Positions 50,001 through 62,852 of a DNA stretch of 64,000 nucleotides are shown here, piece after piece. Numbering within the stretch: the stretch's first letter is position 1; each line of letters opens with the position of its first letter. The stretch is taken from assembly GCF_900324465.2 (NCBI RefSeq), contig NC_046611.1:12547369-12611368 (forward strand). The letters are read 5' to 3'. Both the position numbers and the translations under genes were made by a program. The notes beneath the pieces are model-generated. The model made no database searches and was not told the DNA's origin. It saw nothing but the letters and a program-made list of their open reading frames with translations. Source of the DNA: Anabas testudineus (Eukaryota; Chordata; Actinopteri; Anabantiformes; Anabantidae).

Positions 50001-50889
50001 TACTAATTTCTGTGTTCACACATTAAGGCCACATTTTGAGGTTATGCAGGTTAGAAAAATAGCCACTATATGCTTCATGTCTTATTTTACAGAAATAAAA
50101 TAAATACATTAAACCACCCGAAACAACGACCTCTGGAGCCAATTCAGTAAGTAAAGTCTTCACATTTATAGCTCAGAATGAGAAACTAACTTTTTTTTTA
50201 TTACATTAGCTCTAAGAGCAGCCAGAAAACATTAGTTTGGCAAACACATCCTGGAGGGTCACCAAACATGATGACTCAATGTGTCCTGTCTGTGTCATGA
50301 CTTGTTATTTCATTGGTGTTAAAAAACATTGTAAAAATAATAATTCCCTGTTCATGGACAGACTTGAGTTTCCTCCCCTGACCTTGAGCTTCTCTGATTG
50401 GTTAGAAGGACGAGCCTCGCTCAAAAACCTTAAACAGGGATATCAGCGCTGCTGGGTGAGTCTGGGTCACAGCGACCTCTCCTCATGAAGATGAGTGTTG
50501 GAGCGCATGTTTACAAGCATGAGCACAAAATGAGGATGAACTGTGGCTTTAAGCAGCACAGCTACAGGTGCTTCAGTCTCATTCAGAGAAAGGCAGTGTT
50601 TAAAATGTCGCTTTTCAAATGAGGATTCAGTTCTTTCCACGTCTGTTGTTTTTTAAAATCTCCTGTTAATTAATTAATTGTGGCTCATGCTGGACACGGT
50701 CAACCGATGACGTCAAAAGGTAAGACACATGCAGCCTTTAGCGTTTAGCCTGTTAAGCTAACTCACCTGTGTCTCCGTCAGGTTCTTGTCCGGTCCCATG
50801 AGGTAGGCGGTGAGGAAAGGCTCCGAGGGACGCAGGCTGGAGAAGAAGCCGTAAGCGCACAGCAGGAGAGTCGGGTAAAGTACAGACAT
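46007..50889 (-). CDS. slc19a2: Thiamine transporter, SLC19 family (SLC19A2-like)
   Basis: Six exons (50767-50889, 48095-48652, 47735-47981, 47394-47586, 46388-46529, 46007-46162) give 472 residues with about twelve membrane segments. Family blocks are clear: [18 protein letters not shown] and GPDKNLTE near the N-terminus, [17 protein letters not shown], then [32 protein letters not shown] before the central cytosolic loop, and [12 protein letters not shown] in the C-terminal half. SLC19A2 and A3 carry thiamine into cells; A1 carries reduced folate. As remembered, the N-terminal third is nearer SLC19A2 than A3, so the family is sure and the paralogue likely. Intron 4 contains a tRNA-Leu gene and a SINE. 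Confidence 0.93.
47000..47243 (-). mobile_element. tRNA-derived SINE in slc19a2-like intron
   Basis: Minus strand: head GGGGCGGCAGTAGCTCAGG (A box) and GGTTTGATTCC (B box), a body, then the tail AATTTCCCCAAGGGGATCAA typical of LINE-derived SINE tails. It ends in (ATT)n (plus-strand AAT at 47011-47051). Structurally complete. Confidence 0.75.
47011..47051. repeat. (AAT)n SINE tail
   Basis: Trinucleotide tail of the adjacent SINE. Confidence 0.95.
47252..47334 (-). tRNA. tRNA-Leu (CAG)
   Basis: 83 bases matching vertebrate tRNA-Leu-CAG over the whole length, with a class II long variable arm (CTCCCCTGGAG). The acceptor stem GTCAGGA/TTCTGAC pairs with one G-U. Anticodon CAG sits in TTCAGGT. 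A and B boxes are present, and T5 begins five bases after the 3' end as a polymerase III terminator. The T stem has one mismatch (GTGGG/CCAAC), so activity may be reduced. Same strand as its host transporter gene. Confidence 0.9.
49585..49735. repeat. Imperfect tandem repeat in slc19a2-like intron 1
   Basis: Two diverged copies of about 65-75 bp, each running GACGGA...ACAACTNCCAAAAC...TTTGGCAAAA and ending AGCAAAAACATCC or GGCAAAAACATCC. Confidence 0.6.
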
Positions 50890-51760
50890 GTTGGACCACT
50901 GGAGAACATTACACGACCTCTGCCAAAACCATCTGACGACATCCTGCCTCCTTCCCTCGTGGTGGTGACGTCAAAAAATAAAAGACCAATGGCCAGCCTC
51001 CTGGTGCACTACCGCCACCCGACCGCAACCAGCGGTAGTGCAGCTGCCGCTCTCGCAGCTTCAGAACTTGTGTGAAAATTGTTGGTTTTTAAAGATTTCT
51101 TCATGATCGCAGTAATTTGAAGACAGATGTCAGTACTTCCAATAGTGCGAGGTACAAAGAACCTGGTAATAGTTAATTCGGCGTCGTTTTAACACTTAAA
51201 AAACAGATGTAAACGATAACAGGAAACAGTAAATCTTTATGGCCTATATGTGTTTACGTTAGGGCAGATTAATCACGCCAAATTAAACATTAAGAGTTAA
51301 GATATGAGTTAAGTGCTCAGCATGTATACTGAGGCACACTGGGCAATGCAAAATAAGCCTCGTTAATAGTCTATATTTGCCAACACTTTGGAAAAGCTAA
51401 GTAAGCCGAATTAGCTATTAACAAATGCTATTTGCTTTGTTTTATTGCAAGTGCAGACATTTTTCACCCAAACATCTAAAAAACCTGATGATTCTTAAGT
51501 AAATTCTGAAGGGTTCACTCGCTGAAACATTGTGGCTCATTCTATAATTTAGGGTACATTTCATGTCAACCAAAAAGTGAGTAAATCAGTATTTTTTTAC
51601 ACTAGATGATTTTGTAATAGACCACCTTAATGTGCTAAATTAGATAATAGATAATAAGAGATCGGCATCTGTGGCATAGATCCTTGCTTTCAGTTCTCCC
51701 ACCACCCCCTCCCAAGGCCTAATAAATAAATCCACAAAGACCATTCTGTTCATAACATTT
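50890..51760. other. slc19a2-like upstream region
   Basis: Short GC-richer promoter-like stretch to about 51060, then AT-rich sequence without gene signal. Confidence 0.45.
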
Positions 51761-51764
51761 GGGA

Positions 51765-53857
51765 ATCTCTTTATTGATAAATGTGCATTACTTTAAAAAT
51801 TTCAACTGTTAACACTGAGAGAGTTACATCAGGAGACAAGACCAACGGAGACTGAAGAACAGTGAGAATTACTGAAGCTTTGTTTAGTTTAGTAAGTGCT
51901 GTCTGAAACATGAAACTGTAATAAGCCAAGTATGGTTTAGAAACAAAAAAGTCCAGCATACGGACACCGGATGGTTTGTGACAATAAAATTATTTGTTTA
52001 GCGAAGGTGCTGCAAACTTGATATCAGAGGCAACCTTCACATAGTTCAGACACACAAAGTCGAGATAAATCACAATGACAAAATCTGTCTTACGGCTATG
52101 AGGAAAATAAAAAATCCAGAGTTGAAATAAAACAAACAAACAAACAAACAAACAAACAAACAAACACAGCATATAAGCCAACCGCAGGGCTGGGCCGTCG
52201 ACACATTCAGAGAATTAGATTTTAAGACAACTGGCGCAGAGAGCTGATAGGTGGAAGCAACAATAGTCACTGCGGCAAAGCATGGGAACAATATTGATAA
52301 TAGTCAATAGGCTTCTATAAATGTTGCCGTCAGTACAATAGTTCCAAGATGTTTTAGAAAGTAAAGTCAATAGGCATCAGCATCCACAGATCTTAAAAGA
52401 CAATGACAAGAGATAGCACAGAATAAATCCTCAAGACCCACTGTTCACTGGCTGCTCAGCAAAAGCCACATATTTCCCTTAGGAGCTGGTGCAGAACCAA
52501 CCCAGAGCTAAAAAGAAGAATGAATATTGGACTTACATTCATCAGGTGGACACAGACAAAATTATGCTAATATCAATATCATGTTGAGTTTCCAGGCATG
52601 TTTTCCAGAGCCCATCTAATTCTTACTAACTCCACAGGTTTAGACACAGACAATCTGGGTTAATTCATTTTCACATTTGAAACAGTGAACACTGTGTGGA
52701 ATGGGGTGAGTTCATTGAAATCCTCTTAGCAAGAACTTTGTGAAAGTCCACCACATTGTGGTCACAACGATAAAGCTGTAGAGAAACATCAGAGGCGCAG
52801 TCCAACCTTTTGGGATGAAGCCTTGTCTGCAGTCTTCTTTAGAGAGAACTGTTTCATCCTTGTGCCTAGTACACAGAGACAGGTAGCTCATAATGATTGG
52901 AAGTAGGGTGAAGCTATCAAACAGCTTTGTCAAAAGGGAAAAGAACAACTTAAAGGATAGAGCTAGTCAATTTTTCTAAATTTGTTTTTGTCAACTAATA
53001 TTTTCATTGTTGTTCAAAAACTGTTAAAAACACATCAGTGAACCCTGCTACTACCTGATCTGTTCTACACATGTGCAATAAAGCAAGTTACAGCTGTGTT
53101 TTAGTTGGTATATTACAACATGTTGGCAGAGTTTTTTTAGTTGTTCCTAATTTTTGGGCTGTAAACTACATTCAAAAAATAAAACCTTGACTTTAAGTTC
53201 ATCTTGTCAACAGGTTTTAAAAGCAAATATTTTAGGTTGATCTGACTAGATGAACTTAAAATATTTGTTCTCAACTCAATAATTAAATTTTGTGAAAGCT
53301 GTGGACAAGATAATTAAATTAAATAATACTCGCTTGTACACTCTGAAATTAATTTCTACACAAAAGTGACTAGTAAAAAACAATGTCTTTTTTAAACATT
53401 AGGAGCTCTTAAACAAAAAGTAATCCCATTTATCTTGACACAGAAACATGTCACCCATTGGAGCGGGTTGTTTCACTGATTAGTTTTTAACAGTTTTCAG
53501 TGTAGCTCTAATGCCCAAACAGACAAGCTAACTCAGGCTCTCGATTCAGAGTTGTTGCCAGGCTAGCAGCACTAATCACATCTGTCTCTGTACTCGGCAC
53601 ACACAGATGAGATTGATAACGGTCTTCTGACAAGGTGTCTTTGACAGCTGTTTCCCAAAATGTCAGACTGCTTCTTTAACAGACGGTTTTGTCACATACC
53701 ATGAATATTCCCTGTATCCTGCACCCATGCAAAGTGTCTCAGTAACACGCACGCACAAATCACAAACCAGTTGTAGTCAGAGCTGACCAGATATAATCTG
53801 CGACCTTTCCCCATGTGCAGATGTTGCATTAGCAGAGGCAGCCGGATACTAATGAAG
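51765..53857 (-). other. Probable atg3 3' UTR
   Basis: A minus-strand AATAAA near 51770 would end a 2.1-kb 3' UTR. Includes an (AAAC)n tract at 52129-52166. A 78-residue minus-strand ORF at 52712-52948 ends in a hydrophobic segment (APLMFLYSFIVVTTMWW); it has an acceptor-like TAG before HKDETVLSKED but no partner exons that I can find, so I do not call a gene. Confidence 0.45.
52129..52166. repeat. (AAAC)n microsatellite
   Basis: Pure tetranucleotide run of about nine copies. Confidence 0.95.
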
Positions 53858-56800
53858 CTACATGGTGAAGTGTCTTGTGTAGTCATATTCTATTGTGGGG
53901 ATGACAGCCTGGACAAACTTGAGGAAAATCAGAAGATACCTGAAAGTCTCAGTTAAGAAACAAAGATGTTGAGCAGTGGTGCATTCTGTGCAGCAGTGGA
54001 TGTTTTATCCATTCAAGCAAAGCTCAAGCACATGTGGCAGGTAGTTGCTGGGATATCTTCTCCTTTTCATTCGATCCATAAATATTTTTCATTTAGAAAT
54101 GTAAAAAGTACCATAAAGCAAACTATTGACATTTATCAGTAACCAACAATCAGTGTTGTCACTGGTGACCAATGGTTCAAAGAAACAGACATGGAACATG
54201 TTCTTCACTATGAAAGGATACATATGCACTCCCAGCTCTCCTCCTCCTTCTGCCACAGTTTCAATGATCTTTTTCATCACTTCAGCATGCCTGAAAGGAA
54301 AGGTTAGATCACTCTACTTTACTATACTTTAGCATTCACTACACAACAAAACACAAACACTTGTTCATTTAGATGTCATGCATTACTGCATATGAACTGC
54401 TGACTGCAATATCTTAATATAGGACACAGATGAGTATAGCTGGGCAATATTTTCAACAAGTGAAGAAACCCAGTGCCTTCACACTACATTTAAATATCTC
54501 AGTCAGTATCAGTTAATAACATTCATATACATGTCCTAGAACCAATTTTAACGCTGGTAAAGTTGCACTTAAAACAGTCACATGAACAGTGTTTGCTTGT
54601 GATAACGTTCTTAAACTGCTCTTAAACATCATCTGCATCAAAAGAAAAAAGGTGCATTTCCATTTGTCTTCCTCACCTGCATGGGTGGACAGAGCACATG
54701 GCTGGTGGAGGAAGGTGTGGGTGGTTCTCAATGGTCACTGTTTTCTTCACATGGTCCTGGCTGATGTCCTCATACATCTGTTCTACAGTCAGTGGCTGCC
54801 TGTCCTGGGAGACGTGACAACAGCTGGATGAGCTCACTGCTTTTAGTTTTCTGTCCCCGTCTGTTTCATTTAGTCTTTATTTTCCATATTTGTCAAGAAT
54901 AACGGAATCGCGCCACATTATTTGTAACTTTAATCATCAAAATTCTGTATCTGTCCTAGTAATCAGTGTTACCCGACTCCTGCAGAGAAGTACATTAGCT
55001 TAATTCTGTGAAGATCCTTTATTCTGATTAAGCAAATGTCTCCCGTCTCCTATAAAACACACTGATACTTTCCTGCTCATACGTATCCAGGCTTTTTGAG
55101 AAAAAACTGTTCATTAAACAGCATTTAATGAAGCTGGATTTTGCCCAGTTACTTACTTCATCATATCCAAACAGCCAGAGTCTGGGCGTCTGGTAGTATT
55201 TATCATACGTGATGTAGAGGTCATATGTTCTAGTCTGCAGGATGGCGTCTTCACTCCCAGGCTCTGCTTTGGCTTTAGTCTCTACTATTTTAGTAGTGTC
55301 CAGGGTGGCCTTGTGACAGGAAAAATAATTAACTGATGATAACAAATAGCAGACAACACAACAAATAACATGCAGTAATGTTCTGAGGCTTCTACCTCAT
55401 CTGTTTCCAACAGGCCACTTTCTTCGTATTCTGAAAAAGTTAAAGCATTAAGGACATGAGTTCCACTGCAGGACTTATTGAAGACATACTGTTATGATAC
55501 AAGTGAGATATGAATACCTTCCATATCTGCTGCTTCACCATCTTCATCATCGTCTTCATCATCATCACCACAAGATGCTGCAGACGTGGCATTCATATTC
55601 TTGTCCTAAAGGGATACACGACTCATCTGTACCTTAGCGTGAAATAAAAGGGCACTCTAAGAGCTCCACCTCTAAACCGGAGCAGTAGATCCCATTTCCC
55701 TCCATTGTTTTCTAGTGGCTGGTGGTTTATAGGGAAATACCTGAAAACCTGGGCACATAAACCAAACATCCACCATATGAATGTCTAAATAACACAGGTG
55801 ACATGTAAAAAGCCTGAACTGGTCCTTTTACAGAATTGGCTGTTGGGTGACTACTGAAGTCATCATCTGATATACTAATACATCATATTCAACCACAATA
55901 AACACAAAACTAAACTAAAATGTCTAAAAACATGTCTTACTAAAAATATAGAAAGCATACCTTACTGTTGTCCAGTGAAATTTCTCGTACAGCATCTGTG
56001 ACTCCTAACACACCTGCAGAAACACATTCAGCATCATTATCATCAGTGTTACAAATGGCTGTACCTGGACACACATTAAGAATTGGCCTATTTCAGTTCA
56101 TTTTTATTTCCATTTGATCCTTTTACATAAAATTACATAAATATTTGCTATTATTCATCAACCAATCATTATTTAATATTATTTCAATATGAACCATAAT
56201 ATATTAGGAGGTGAAACTGATTATATCCCACATGGGCTTTTGGTCTGAATACCTGAACCTGATACATTTCAGGATAGAATTCATGAAATGACTGTGTCTT
56301 ACCTGAGTTGTGGTACGTATCTACCCAGCCCCCGTCTCCATCATCCTCCTCTATGATAGCTTCCAGTTCATCTGAATACTCCATCTGTTTACATCGCTTA
56401 TAACAGGGAACTGCAGGAGCACAAACACAGTCAGCATCAAAAGAGGTGGGGTTAACCCCAAAACAGAAAACGAAAAATAGGACAGACTTCACTTGTGACC
56501 GACGTTAGTCATTTATCAGGCTCTGATATCAAAAATGTTTAATAGGGTTATATAAATAACAGTTCTCACTATCAGTGTTGACTGTAATCAGTTTAATGCA
56601 GATTGCAAAGCACTGGAAGATTCAGAGTTGCTTCACAAGGGAACTTAATTTATGGGGAACTGTGAATGACCACAATTTGTAACAAAGCAAGTGTCTGGAA
56701 AATCAAAGTCAGAAACCAAACAGAAATATAACATGAGCAGCATGAGCAGCCACTTTAAACCCATTTCTTACCTACCATTACGTGTCAGAAGAAACTGTTT

Positions 56801-58427
56801 ATCTTGGGGCAAATATGGCTTCACCTTGACCTCTTCTCCTGTGGCCCTGAAGAGACAAGGAAGCACAAATATTAAAAACTTTATTTTAGGCAACCTCATC
56901 ATGTATTTTGTTCTTTTTATGTTGTTACTAAAAACAATGGTCTAATATGTCCTTGATTTAAATCCGATGTAAGTCACTTCAACTTCCTGGTTTTATATAG
57001 TTTCATCGTGTGGTCAAATTTCTCTTAAAGAGGAACACAATTTGATTTAAATGTTTTGTGTTTTATCCTACAAGGCCCAGATAATCACATTCAAAGAAGG
57101 ATGCCCACTATATCATCAAAAATAACAATGTTAATACTGTGAATGATGGCAAAAAATAATACTTGTTAAATACACAAGATAATAAACAACAACAAGCACA
57201 ACTGTTCATTTTATTTTCTTCCTCAATAATGGAAATGTGAAACCATCGGTACATTTCATAAAGAAGAATATTGAACTTTACGTGAAATTGAAGAATACAA
57301 TAGAAATGAGACAATCGCACACACAAAAAGTTAAGGTATTACTGAGAAGGCTTTTTGTAAATGTACTCACAAGCATTACTGTGTTCGTAAGGAACATAAC
57401 AGCAACCTCAGCAATAATGTAAGAATACTACAGAAACAGCAGTGACCAAAGTGATAATATACATTACTATGTATAACAGTAACCACAGCACTAACATTAC
57501 TACAAGTAGTAACAGTAGTAACAACAGCTCTTCCTGCGTGCTGCAGCTAAGTTGCTTGGGTTCAATGTGACTCCCTCCCCTGGGTGCTTAGTATTAGGGC
57601 AAGAGTGTAGATTATACCCAAACAAACAGGACATTTAACTCACAACAGCAGGATGAACATTTTTTGATGAGCTAGACAAACAAGCAAGCTTTCTGGGTAG
57701 GATGTATTCTTAGAATCCCTTTAGTAACACAGCACTAACTTATGGTTAATGTTAACATAACATATTATTAAAAGCAGTAACCACATTCATAACTGTGTGA
57801 CTGGACTCTCACCATTTCCATGTGGGGCAATGATGAACCAAGTGATCTCCAGCTGCTACAAACTACAGGACAAAAAGACAGCACTGACTTCCAACTATAC
57901 ATTTACAGATAGGCTGTGAGATTTAAAGTATTTACATGAAACAGGTAAGTTCATAAAACACACAGTCTGAATATTTAGATGGACATGTCCTCACCTCCTC
58001 AGGGGTAATGACTCCAGTCTCTTTGAATTTCGATTCCTGAAATTGATTAATGACAATATTGATTAACTAACAAAACTGAATCAGAGGGATATCTGGACTT
58101 AATGCAACGTTATAGTATTGAAGGTATTGAACCCCAGCCAGCTGTAAACAGAGGTTGATCTGCGCACTGAGCAGAACTGTGCAGATGTACGAAGGGTCGA
58201 TATTCTACTAGCTACTCAATATGAGCCTGTAATGAGTTGGTAGGTAACACTAACACTAACACTGCACTGAACAGCACTGGTGCTGGGTTCATGTGTTTGT
58301 GACATCTCATTAGCCACCACCCACCAACAAGCTAGCTCATGCAATGTAAGTTTACCTTCAGCACTGGAGTGAGGAACTCCGCCACGCCGAGAGCCGTGCC
58401 TTTCACCGTGTTTATCACGTTCTGCAT
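53858..58427 (-). CDS. atg3: Autophagy-related 3, E2-like conjugating enzyme
   Basis: Twelve exons: 58356-58427, 57995-58036, 57813-57862, 56776-56846, 56303-56410, 55961-56013, 55518-55605, 55396-55430, 55157-55309, 54677-54804, 54222-54290, 53858-53939. Sum 951 bases, 316 residues (human 314). ATG3 receives LC3/GABARAP from ATG7 and transfers it to phosphatidylethanolamine on the growing autophagosome. Seen: the amphipathic N-terminus ([19 protein letters not shown]), the [20 protein letters not shown] block, an acidic flexible insert ([11 protein letters not shown]), [20 protein letters not shown], and the catalytic cysteine in [13 protein letters not shown]. The C-terminus [10 protein letters not shown] matches the family. 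Exon junction phases all agree. Confidence 0.98.
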
Positions 58428-58755
58428 CGTGTCGACCTCCCTGTGGATGAAACGAAGCCTCTTCTAAAAGCGTCCGGTCAAAGTGAAAGCTCAGATTGAT
58501 TAATTCGACATAGCCACAACAGCAGAGTGTCAGTTAAGAGCAAGTCACATGATACGCTGGGTTACTTCCTGAATCGAAATCTCGCGAGAAGTGGGACACG
58601 GCGGTATGAACGTATGGGAAAGCGTGAAGTGAAATAGTGCGTAATGTTTAGTTTACAGATCATTAAAGGTTAAAAGAGGATGTTTTGTAACGCTGCAGTG
58701 TGAGTCGAGTTGAACCGCTAGGCGTAGGCTGCGTCTCACATAGCGAGGTGTCAGT
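58428..58755. promoter_or_regulatory. Shared atg3 / cars2 bidirectional promoter region
   Basis: 328 bp separate the two start codons, which point away from each other. The stretch is relatively CpG-rich and has no clear TATA box, as usual for divergent housekeeping gene pairs. Confidence 0.7.
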
Positions 58756-61700
58756 ATGTGGAGATTCCCGGGGAGGTCAGTGTTGCGGAGAGCTAAGGTC
58801 CTGTGCGGGGTTTTTACCGCAGCTCAGTCCGCCTGCAGCTTCAAGTGCACGTCAAGCGGGAAGAGATGGATCAAACCCAGCGGCTTTGACACGGGTTTAA
58901 AAGTTTTCAACAGCCTGGCGAAACAGAAGGAGCCCCTCATCCTGGCAAGAGAGGGATTAGCTACGTGGTACTGATCAGTTAGCATCCATCCAAAACAGTG
59001 TGATGTTACCTTCACGGTCCAATAAAACCCGCTCACTGCAGGTGTTGTTACAGGTACAGCTGTGGCCCCACCGTGTACGACCATGCCCACCTGGGACATG
59101 CATGGTAAAGATACTCTAACTTCCTGTGGCAGCCAAACCCGTACTGTTCTACACGTGTGTGATCTGAACAGCTGTGTGTGTGTGTGTGTGTGTGTGTGTG
59201 TTGTCACAGCTCGTACATCAGGTTTGACATCCTGCAGAGGATCCTGTCCAGGCTGTTTGGGATCACTGTGGTCCACGCTATGGTCATCACTGACATCGAC
59301 GACAAAATCATCAAAAGAAGTTGGGAGGTGACTCCAATTTACATAAAAGGTCAGTTATCTGTATGAGTGCTGCTTTCATTAGAGATGCTGACACTGTGCT
59401 TTGCTTTGTTTTCTAGGAAAACGTGTCTCCAACAGTCATAGCCAGAATGTATGAGGAGGAGTTCAAGAGGGACATGCTGTCCTTAAAGGTGTGCATGGTT
59501 AAGGTGTATTAGCTTTACAGCCAAATAATGGGTAACAGCAGCAATATTCAAGTGATGAAGACAATATGACATCAGTAAACTAGTCATGTCATATTCATTG
59601 ATGGGTATCTGTACATTCTGCGTTCTTGAATGCAACACTTTGCAGGATTTTAAAACTGTGCAGGTTTTTTCATTCACGTTAGAAAAGTTTGGTTCATCCT
59701 GCTGTTGTGAGTTAAAGATATTCAGTGACGCGAACGCTACTGTCAAGTGGGTTCATCTGTAAATCTGTCATTGTTTTTGAGGTGACTCCTCCTGCAGTGT
59801 ATGTGAGAGTCACTGAGAATGTGCATCATATTGTTGCGTTTATCGAGAGGATCATCAGAAATGGACACGCTTACGCCACAAAAGAAGGTATTCAGCAACT
59901 CGTGACTTATTTTGCTTATGAATTAGCAGCTGCATCCCGAGAGCATTTGCAATTTGCCTTGTTTGCAGGCGATGTGTATTTTGACATTGGGTCCATTGGT
60001 GATCGTTATGGCAAGTTTGTGGGAGCTGTGGACGCTCAGGGAGAACCTGGTAAGTGTTTCCCTCCACTTCAGCTACTTTGTGTTCGTAGTTTCAAAGTAA
60101 TAGGAGCACAGTAACAAAAGGATGCTTTGTCTTTTCTGTCTGCCTCACTCACTCATACACTTATCACACACACTGATTACTGGCACTGTTCTCCAGGCAG
60201 CTCAGATAAACGAGACCAGAGGGATTTTGCCCTGTGGAAGCGTTCCAAACCTCAGGAACCATACTGGGAATCTCCGTGGGGCAGAGGAAGACCTGGCTGG
60301 CACATAGAATGCTCTACAATCGCTAGGTTTGGATCTTAGAACATGCACATGTTTCAGCCAGTTTCCAGTGTAATAGCTTGTAATGAAAAGTCCTGTTGTA
60401 AAGACATTTTTGTCCATATTACATTAGAATGAGTAACCATTCTCTTCAGGCTCAGTGTGAACTGTTGTCATCTCTGTGTCGGTTTCAGCCATGTGTTCGG
60501 GAGTCAGCTCGATATCCACTCTGGAGGTATTGACCTGGCCTTCCCTCACCATGAGAATGAGGTCGCTCAGAGTGAAGCCTATCACCAGTGTGGGCAGTGG
60601 GCAAACTACTTCCTCCACTCAGGTAAATCCACCAGCCCAGCCTGTTTTTCTTGTCTCAGATTCTCTGTTCTAAAGTTATGAAGAACTTAATCGACACCAT
60701 TATATAATGATCTGGTTGCTCTGTGTGTTCCCCTTATTGGTTGTTATTGTTTTCAGGGCACCTACACCTAAAAGGCAGTGCAGAGAAAATGTCTAAATCT
60801 TTAAAGAACTACATCACCGTCAAGGTACAGTCACCCTAAACTACTCATCACTTATAGTAATTGTTTTGCGAGAATGTCTTATCTTTTTTTTTCATCTTCC
60901 ATTAGGATTTCCTGCAGTCGTACTCTGCCAACGAATTCCGAATGTTTTGCCTTTTGACAAAATACAGATCAGGTGAGGATTAATGCCGTTGTTCTTTGTT
61001 TTGAACGTCTTTCTTTGCATCGTGATTTACTTTGACATCTCCACAGCTATTGACTACAGTGACGACACTTTGTCGGAGGCTCGCATCTCTCTGGGAACCA
61101 TCTCAACCTTCATCCATAATGCTCAGGCCTACATAAAGGGCCAGCTGCACTGCTCACCTGTTCAAGAAGCTGTCCTCTGGGAGAGGTAGTAACTTTTTCT
61201 TCACAGGCTTTTTAGTGTGTGTAAACTGGCCTGCCTCCTTTTCAGCTTGTGGTAAATCCATCTATCATTCCTTCACCAGGGAAATAACTCTTCTGTAACT
61301 CACCACAGGTGTTTTCTGTGGTTTTCAGGACCTTTTTGTGTTCTTAACCTGAATTAACTAAGGTTTCTTCTTCAGGTTGGCTGAGACTAAATCCAGCTTG
61401 GTGAAAGCTCTGGCAGACGACTTTGATACTCCGAGAGCCATTGGTGCTGTGATGAACCTGGTATATCATGGGAACTGCCAACTCCAGCCAGTTTCTACGG
61501 TAACTCACTGAAACAGTTGGACACGACACTGGCATGATGCATACTGTAAATGTTTGAACGTGATCAGTTCAGAGCACTGTAGTGATAAGTTTATGTGTGT
61601 GTGTGATGTACTTCAGTCCGACGGAGTGACTCGCAGCCCTGCATTGTTTGGAGCGATGGTCAGCTACATTCAAGACGTCCTAGACATCTTTGGGATCGAT

Positions 61701-62249
61701 CTGTTGCACAGTAAGGTCAGAACACTCGGATAACGTGTTATTCATTCTATAAATGTGGTAAAGAGCGATTAATTGGATTAAAGATTAGTAACAGATGTTT
61801 CTCATGTTTATTCTCTCTGTTGTTTGCAGGAGGCTGATGTGTCGAGCAGCTGCGGCCGTCTGAAGGCTGTTGTGGAGCAACTGACTCATTTCAGAAGTGA
61901 AGTTCGGGGATTCGCACTTGCCCGTCAGAATAGTGCAAGTGCCGGGTCCCCCAGCAAACCTGGACTTTACCCAGAGAGAATCCCTCTCATCGAGGCCTGT
62001 GACACCCTCAGAAACGACCTTGCACCTTTAGGCGTTCTGATAAAGGTTTGAATTCTGTCTTTAATTTGATCTAGTTTGGAAAAAAGAAAAAAAAAAAGAG
62101 CTCCATGTGTGACGGACCACTGGGAGACTGATGTGTTGTTGTTCTGTCGTCAGGATCGAGGAGCGAGTTCGACATGGGAGATAACTGAAGGGAAACCAAG
62201 TCAAAAGGGACAGAGAGACCTCGACAAAGACCAGGAGACATCCAGCTGA
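58756..62249 (+). CDS. cars2: Cysteinyl-tRNA synthetase 2, mitochondrial
   Basis: Fifteen exons: 58756-58967, 59054-59104, 59210-59327, 59417-59488, 59782-59887, 59969-60049, 60197-60326, 60489-60622, 60757-60824, 60906-60972, 61047-61185, 61376-61499, 61617-61715, 61830-62045, 62154-62249. Sum 1,713 bases, 570 residues (human 564). It charges mitochondrial tRNA-Cys and in mammals also makes cysteine persulfides. Class I signatures: [18 protein letters not shown] with the HIGH-type HLGH, zinc-site residues in [28 protein letters not shown], and KMSKS. The basic Arg-rich start ([18 protein letters not shown]) is a mitochondrial targeting peptide. The shorter frame at 58700 is not used because it lacks these. 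Confidence 0.97.
59172..59200. repeat. (GT)n in cars2 intron 2
   Basis: Forms part of the polypyrimidine-poor region just before the exon 3 acceptor (TTGTCACAG). Confidence 0.9.
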
Positions 62250-62419
62250 GATCCAGCTCAACCTCAGAGACTCATTCTTTATTTTAGGCTCGTGGACTTT
62301 ATCAAGAACTGAGAGACCAGAAATCCTAACTTTCAGAACAACCGAGTTAAAGCCTGATGTTTCTGCCATCGGTCTATGAACTCTCACATTTCTCTTTCCA
62401 TTATTAAGTCAGAATGGGA

Positions 62420-62537
62420 AATAAAGTTTATGGTAATTACTTGTGCGTTTTATGTTGCAGATTTTGTCATGTATGATGAAAGTTACATACCAGCTGTGGT
62501 ATCTCATACCACAGCTTGATATTTTGCATCTAATAAA
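62420..62537 (+). terminator. cars2 polyadenylation signals
   Basis: AATAAA at 62420-62425 and again at 62532-62537, 171 and 283 bp after the stop codon. Either could define the 3' end. Confidence 0.6.
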
Positions 62538-62852
62538 GCCTTTTCCATAGTTAGTGATGTAAATGAGAGCTGCTGCTGTTAAACAATGTCAACAACTGGA
62601 TGATGCAGGTCAAATTTGCAGCACAACCAGATGTGGGTCAGATGGGTTTATTAATTTAACATCATCCATTATTGGATGTTTATATATTTTTTAGATGAAT
62701 CAAACTCATGTATGTGAAGATAGACCCCTGCTGGCATATAAGAAGTACTGAGCTCTGATGTTACTTGAAGTAACGGACAATAATATCAGGCACCAAACAG
62801 CCAGTAGCAGATCTGAGTTCACATTATTGTTCAGCAGTAGTTCAGGTGTCAA

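Noticed and set aside
46007-50889. Naming the transporter slc19a3 or slc19a1
   Set aside because: The remembered N-terminal and loop sequences fit SLC19A2 better, though the paralogue is not certain without a tree.
53692-53886. 64-codon minus-strand ORF overlapping the last atg3 exon
   Set aside because: It lies in another frame over the atg3 C-terminal exon and 3' UTR, a shadow frame.
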